Assembly: GCA_964363685.1 (NCBI GenBank)
Contig: CAYIJG010000043.1
Span: 1-8,716 of the forward strand
Direction of reading: 5' to 3'
DNA: 8,716 nucleotides
Origin: XYD2-FULL-39-9 sp964363685
GTDB taxonomy: Bacteria; Patescibacteriota; Patescibacteriia; Magasanikbacterales; GWA2-37-8
The first letter of the stretch is position 1; each line of letters opens with the position of its first letter. Below the pieces are notes generated by a model, which was given only the letters and a program-made list of their open reading frames with translations, was not told where the DNA came from and did no database searches. Positions 5,961 to 8,716 of the stretch are shown here, in pieces. Position numbers and translations under genes: made by a program.

Positions 5961-6161
5961 TCACGAGCCGAGGGCGGCGATCAACGCCACGCACACCTGG
6001 AAGCCGAAGATCATGGCCACGGTGGACGTCTGGAACCACGAGCTGTTCACGAAGTCACCCTTGGGGCACAGCCCCCCGAGCAACTCCAGCCAGCGCGGTG
6101 GTGGAGACAACGCGATCGTTGCAACCGCCTTGCCCACATTACCACTCTGAACTTGAGACAT
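5961..6161 (-). CDS. Small hypothetical membrane protein, 66 aa
   Basis: This belongs to no known family I can name. The polar N-terminal half contains SPPPRWLELLGG (19-30) and a CPKG, and the C-terminal half ends in a hydrophobic stretch (TVAMIFGFQVCVALIAALGS, 47-66) long enough for one membrane helix. The case for a real gene is a strong SD (GGGGGGT, 4 bases before the ATG), clear GC bias at third codon positions in the second half, and hairpins plus a terminator downstream. GC content is well above that of the flanking housekeeping genes. The stop is TGA. It lies in the same orientation as the 96-aa ORF upstream and may share a transcript with the 38-aa candidate. An overlapping minus-strand frame (5827-6039) has no initiation signal. 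Confidence 0.55.
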   Translation of the reverse strand: MSQVQSGNVGKAVATIALSPPPRWLELLGGLCPKGDFVNSSWFQTSTVAMIFGFQVCVALIAALGS

Positions 6162-6240
6162 AGCACCCCCCGCAATGAGTAAGATTCCAACCGAACGGAT
6201 GCTCGGCTGGTCAGGATGATATTACCCTCTTTTCCATAGC

Positions 6241-6267
6241 CCATGTAGAGACAAAATCCCTACATGG
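6241..6267. repeat. Inverted repeat at the end of the 38-aa candidate
   Basis: CCATGTAG (6241-6248) and CTACATGG (6260-6267) form an 8-bp stem with an 11-base loop. On the minus strand the stem includes the TAG stop of the candidate ORF. No T-run follows, so it is not a typical terminator. It could be an operator-like site or an intercistronic hairpin. Confidence 0.5.
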
Positions 6268-6376
6268 CATTGTTTAAGAGTAACGACTTCCTGACCAAAT
6301 TTTTACCCTGCACCTTCTTGGTGCTAGGGCGGAACCACTTCTCTGTCTTGCTTGGCCAACTTCCTTCAAATGAAAT
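6260..6376 (-). CDS. Candidate 38-aa ORF with AUU start
   Basis: The minus strand carries a strong SD (AGGAGGGG, 6392-6385) with no ATG, GTG or TTG at a normal distance. At ideal spacing, 8 bases on, is an ATT (6376-6374) opening a frame that reads SFEGSWPSKTEKWFRPSTKKV and then QGKNLVRKSLLLNNAM, ending at TAG 6260-6262. The peptide is basic with two Trp and has protein-like composition. AUU starts are rare; the textbook case is infC, where the start serves autoregulation. A TTGACA-containing promoter candidate lies just upstream. The alternatives are a TTG start at 6369 in another frame with long spacing, an untranslated RNA, or a damaged gene that lost its ATG. Confidence 0.3.
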   Translation of the reverse strand: MSFEGSWPSKTEKWFRPSTKKVQGKNLVRKSLLLNNAM

Positions 6377-6424
6377 GAACGAATCCCCTCCTACAAAAGA
6401 ACGACTGGTTTTTGAACAAAGGAT

Positions 6425-6453
6425 AAATTACACCCGAACGCTTTCACTGTCAA
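6425..6453 (-). promoter_or_regulatory. Candidate promoter for the 38-aa/66-aa unit
   Basis: The minus strand has a perfect TTGACA (6453-6448). The possible -10 is TAATTT at a 17-base spacing (6430-6425) or TGTAAT at 15 (6432-6427). Neither combination is ideal. The position, immediately after the terminator of the 96-aa gene and about 30 bases before the strong SD at 6392-6385, supports it. Confidence 0.45.
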
Positions 6454-6473
6454 CATATTTATCCACTGATACA

Positions 6474-6501
6474 AAAAATAGCCTTGAAAAAAGCTACTTT
6501 T
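6474..6501 (-). terminator. Intrinsic terminator of the 96-aa gene
   Basis: On the minus strand AAAAGTAGC (6501-6493) pairs with GCTATTTTT (6482-6474), with one G-U pair, a 10-base loop and a U-rich 3' arm. The G-U pair is an A-C mismatch on the plus strand, so the structure favours minus-strand transcripts. It lies 60 bp past the TGA of the 96-aa ORF. Confidence 0.65.
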
Positions 6502-6507
6502 TGTTTT

Positions 6508-6550
6508 GCTCGATGCGGTGTCTTCGGAGACGCCACCAATGTGTCGAGCA
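6508..6550. repeat. Long two-part hairpin after the 96-aa gene
   Basis: The outer arms TGCTCGA (6508-6514) and TCGAGCA (6544-6550) enclose an inner stem, 6517-6523 with 6528-6534, capped by TCGG. The inner stem pairs fully on the plus strand (one G-U) and has one mismatch on the minus strand. It sits between the 96-aa stop and its terminator and may stabilise the 3' end of the transcript. Confidence 0.5.
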
Positions 6551-6562
6551 GCACATTACTTC

Positions 6563-6853
6563 TCACCCCCCTTTCTTGGTGATAGAGATCACGTCCCCCA
6601 TCACTACGAGATGGCCATCGTTAGCTGGCGGCCGGAAGACAACCTCCACTTTGAGTCCAGTTTGGATGGTGACTGGAAAAGCCCTTTGACGGATTTCGAA
6701 AAACCTTGTCCGACGACAGGCGTCGGACGGAATGGGTACCTCGGAGACAGAGAATACAACCTTGTCTCCGAAGAACTTGTATCCAAAGAGCTCATCTCCA
6801 AATACCGAAACCTCGCCCACCACTCCGGTGAGTCTCTCGTTAGAATCCGACAT
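6563..6853 (-). CDS. Small hypothetical protein, 96 aa, probably all-beta
   Basis: I recognise no family. The protein has many alternating hydrophobic/polar strands (LTGVVGEVSVFGDEL, then YKFFGDKVVFSVSEVPIP, FPVTIQTGLKVEVVFRP, DGHLVVMGDVISITKKGG), consistent with a small beta-barrel such as an OB or SH3-like fold. That is a guess from pattern only. There is no signal peptide or membrane helix. Evidence that it is a real gene: a very strong SD (GGAAGGGAGGT, 5 bases before the ATG), a candidate promoter upstream and an intrinsic terminator downstream. The long plus-strand frame antisense to it lacks any initiation signal. Its GC content and SD strength differ sharply from the housekeeping genes nearby. 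It is divergent from gyrB, sharing about 220 bp of intergenic DNA. Confidence 0.65.
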   Translation of the reverse strand: MSDSNERLTGVVGEVSVFGDELFGYKFFGDKVVFSVSEVPIPSDACRRTRFFEIRQRAFPVTIQTGLKVEVVFRPPANDGHLVVMGDVISITKKGG

Positions 6854-6876
6854 AGACCTCCCTTCCTTAATTTAAA

Positions 6877-6905
6877 AGATTAACAGTGTTTATAAAATAG
6901 GTCAA
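6877..6905 (-). promoter_or_regulatory. Candidate promoter of the 96-aa gene
   Basis: The minus strand has TTGACC (6905-6900), a 17-base spacer and TAATCT (6882-6877). The -10 is poor (3 of 6), but the -35 is good and the distance to the SD is short. It diverges from the gyrB promoter. Confidence 0.4.
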
Positions 6906-6935
6906 TTTTTATATTATTTTTTAGAGATAAAACAC

Positions 6936-6964
6936 TTGCCCTATATACATATATATGCTAAAAT
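6936..6964 (+). promoter_or_regulatory. gyrB promoter with extended -10
   Basis: TTGCCC (6936-6941), a 17-base spacer and TAAAAT (6959-6964), with TG one base before the -10 (TGCTAAAAT). The AT-rich stretch upstream could act as an UP element. Transcription would start near 6971 and give a leader of about 100 bases containing two GC-rich hairpins. Confidence 0.7.
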
Positions 6965-7020
6965 ATACCTGTTAAAAAGTTCGCTTATTTTAATAATGAG
7001 TTTTTGATTTTTAAGATTTA

Positions 7021-7056
7021 TCCCGCCACAGCGGGACCCCGCCTCGCGGCGGTGGG
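7021..7056 (+). repeat. Pair of GC-rich hairpins in the gyrB leader
   Basis: CCCGC/GCGGG (7022-7026 with 7031-7035, loop CACA) is followed by CCGCC/GGCGG (7039-7043 with 7048-7052, loop TCGC), in otherwise very AT-rich sequence. It starts TTTATCCCG, like the element at 3128, and so may be a related dispersed repeat. It lies 16 bases before the gyrB ATG and might affect translation or supercoiling-dependent expression. Confidence 0.6.
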
Positions 7057-7071
7057 AAATTTCATAATATT

Positions 7072-8716
7072 ATGCCCATCAAAAAAGTACAGAAGGGACG
7101 AGTTGAAGAGGAAAAAGAAGAAGTAAAATCTACTACAACGGTCGACTCCACTAAAGCTCCAACTGCAAAAGCCGGATTACAAAAATCCAAGGCCAAAGTT
7201 TCTGACAAGGCTGATGCAAGTTATAGCGCCAAAAATATTACTGTGCTTGAAGGTCTAGAAGCTGTCCGTCGTCGCCCTGGTATGTATATCGGTTCTACTG
7301 GCCCGGTTGGTCTTCACCACCTTATCTGGGAAGTCGTAGACAACTCCATCGATGAATCAATGGCTGGTTTTTGTGACCGCATAGATATTGCCTTACTTCC
7401 AGATCATCATATAGAAGTGCGCGACAATGGTCGTGGTATTCCAGTTGATATTCATCCACAGATGGGAGTTAGCGCCTTAGAAGTGGTTATGACCAAACTG
7501 CATGCTGGTGGTAAGTTTGACGCAGGCAGTTATAAAGTCTCCGGCGGTTTGCATGGTGTGGGTGTATCGGTTGTAAATGCTCTGTCTTCATATACCAAAG
7601 CCGAAGTCCATCGTGATGGTAAAATCTGGGTACAAGAATTCCGAGACGGTGGTAATCCGGTAAAAAAAGCAAAAGAGGTGGGCACTTGCAAAGATAGAGG
7701 TACGACTATCACCTTCCGCGCCGATGACACAATCTTTGAAACCATAGACTATGAATGGAAAACTATTGTGGATCATATCCGCCAACAAGTTTACCTATCA
7801 AAAGGTATTCGTATTTCTATTACCGACAAACGCGTCGGCGAAGAAAAAGCCAAAGATAAAACCGCGCTTGATTTTCCAAACCCAACCTATGGATTTTATT
7901 TTGAAGGTGGAATTGCTTCTTATGTACGCCACCTCAACCAGAACAAAGGCGTCAAAAACGAAAATGTTTTCTATATAGAAAAAGAACAAGATGATGTCAA
8001 AGTCGAAGTGGCCTTGCAATATAGCGAAGAATTTAGCGAATCACTTTTTGCTTTTACCAATAATATTTTCAACCTTGAAGGCGGTACCCATGTGGCTGGT
8101 TTCCGCACGGCGCTGACCCGTAGTCTCAACACCTATTCCCGCAACAAAGGCTTTCTCAAAGAAAAAGATGCCAACCTGACCGGTGAAGATGTCCGCGAAG
8201 GCCTTACCTGCATAATTTCTATCAAAGTGACCGAACCGCAATTTGAAGGTCAAACCAAAGCCAAACTTGGCAACACCGAAGTGAAGGCCGCGGTAGAAAC
8301 CGTCATGAACGACGCCTTCTTGATTTTCTTGGAAGAACATCCAAAGGATGCCGAAGGAATCGTCGAAAAATGTTTACTTTCGGCCCGAGCCCGCAATGCG
8401 GCCAAACTTGCTCGTGATACTATTTTACGTAAAGGCGCATTGGAAGGATTTACCTTGCCTGGCAAATTGGCTGACTGTAGTAGTCGCCATGCCGAAGAAT
8501 CTGAACTGTTTATCGTAGAGGGAGACTCTGCCGGCGGCAGCGCCAAGCAAGGCCGTGATCGTGAACACCAGGCTATTTTGCCACTACGAGGTAAGGTTCT
8601 TAATGTTGAACGCGCGCGCCTTGATATAATTTTGGTGAACAACGAACTGAAGTCTCTAATCATTGCCATGGGCACCAACATCGGCGAACAGTTTGATATT
8701 ACCAAACTCCGTTATC
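7072..8716 (+). CDS. gyrB: DNA gyrase subunit B, 3'-truncated by the window edge
   Basis: GyrB supplies the ATPase and TOPRIM parts of the A2B2 gyrase that introduces negative supercoils. The visible 548 codons begin with MPIKKVQKGR, a Lys/Glu/Ala-rich extension of about 45 residues absent from E. coli GyrB. The GHKL ATPase follows: RRRPGMYIGST (67-76), EVVDNSIDE with Glu87 and Asn91, DNGRGIPVD (118-126) and GGLHGVGVSVVNA (158-170). The transducer region carries LEGGTHVAGFRTALTR and the QTKAKLGN lysine loop. TOPRIM begins at FIVEGDSAGGSAKQGRDR (metal-binding Glu483) and continues with QAILPLRGKVLNVE. The QGRDR and LNVE wording marks GyrB rather than ParE. No SD precedes the ATG, and a leader hairpin pair ends 16 bases upstream. 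Confidence 0.97.
   Translation, partial: MPIKKVQKGRVEEEKEEVKSTTTVDSTKAPTAKAGLQKSKAKVSDKADASYSAKNITVLEGLEAVRRRPGMYIGSTGPVGLHHLIWEVVDNSIDESMAGFCDRIDIALLPDHHIEVRDNGRGIPVDIHPQMGVSALEVVMTKLHAGGKFDAGSYKVSGGLHGVGVSVVNALSSYTKAEVHRDGKIWVQEFRDGGNPVKKAKEVGTCKDRGTTITFRADDTIFETIDYEWKTIVDHIRQQVYLSKGIRISITDKRVGEEKAKDKTALDFPNPTYGFYFEGGIASYVRHLNQNKGVKNENVFYIEKEQDDVKVEVALQYSEEFSESLFAFTNNIFNLEGGTHVAGFRTALTRSLNTYSRNKGFLKEKDANLTGEDVREGLTCIISIKVTEPQFEGQTKAKLGNTEVKAAVETVMNDAFLIFLEEHPKDAEGIVEKCLLSARARNAAKLARDTILRKGALEGFTLPGKLADCSSRHAEESELFIVEGDSAGGSAKQGRDREHQAILPLRGKVLNVERARLDIILVNNELKSLIIAMGTNIGEQFDITKLRY

Noticed and set aside
5827..6039. 70-codon minus-strand frame running through the three hairpins
   Set aside because: It has no SD, is Arg/Asp-rich out-of-frame composition, and overlaps the 66-aa ORF and the structured region.
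6047..6244. 65-codon minus-strand frame overlapping the 66-aa ORF
   Set aside because: No initiation signal; composition turns Arg/Cys-rich where it overlaps the 66-aa frame.
6264..6689. 141-codon plus-strand frame in the island
   Set aside because: It has no SD, starts inside an inverted repeat, and runs across the terminator and antisense to the better-supported 96-aa gene.
6506..6883. 125-codon plus-strand frame antisense to the 96-aa gene
   Set aside because: It begins at a TTG inside a hairpin with no SD. The opposite strand has a strong SD, promoter and terminator.
1..8716. CRISPR array, tRNA, rRNA, integrase or transposase
   Set aside because: No regularly spaced direct repeats, no tRNA-like cloverleaf and no recombinase motif were seen anywhere in the window.

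Overview
The window looks like a chromosomal segment of an uncultivated, small-genome bacterium of the Patescibacteria/CPR type. This is an inference, with no database search behind it. It rests on the AT-rich housekeeping genes, very short intergenic gaps, a CTC-type L25, a DUF3048 protein, a GyrB with a charged N-terminal extension, GC-rich palindromic repeats between (and once inside) genes, and start codons without a Shine-Dalgarno (SD) sequence. TAA and TGA both act as stops, so the standard bacterial code fits.

Layout. Positions 1-1250 (+) hold the end of prfA (release factor 1) and then prmC, the methyltransferase that modifies release factors. prmC is interrupted by an in-frame TAA and a GC-rich palindromic repeat of about 100 bp. 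Positions 1247-5691 (-) hold, in transcription order, a one-helix envelope protein of unknown function, rodA, a small zinc-ribbon protein, rplY (L25/CTC) and a DUF3048 lipoprotein-like protein. An intrinsic terminator separates rplY from the DUF3048 gene, and a 69-bp nested palindrome lies upstream of rplY. Positions 7072-8716 (+) hold gyrB, truncated by the window edge, with an extended -10 promoter and a leader carrying two GC-rich hairpins.

Between them, about 5830-6880 is a different kind of DNA. It is richer in GC and has no recognisable protein family. On the minus strand it contains small ORFs (96 aa, 66 aa and perhaps a 38-aa one starting at AUU), each preceded by a strong purine-rich SD. 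They are bracketed by candidate promoters and intrinsic terminators. The housekeeping genes around it start in AT-rich sequence with no SD, so the contrast in initiation signals and codon use is clear. This island and the split prmC are the two most interesting parts of the window.

Functional themes: translation termination (prfA, prmC), ribosome (rplY), cell-wall elongation and envelope (rodA, its upstream partner, the DUF3048 protein), DNA topology (gyrB) and an unexplained small-protein island.
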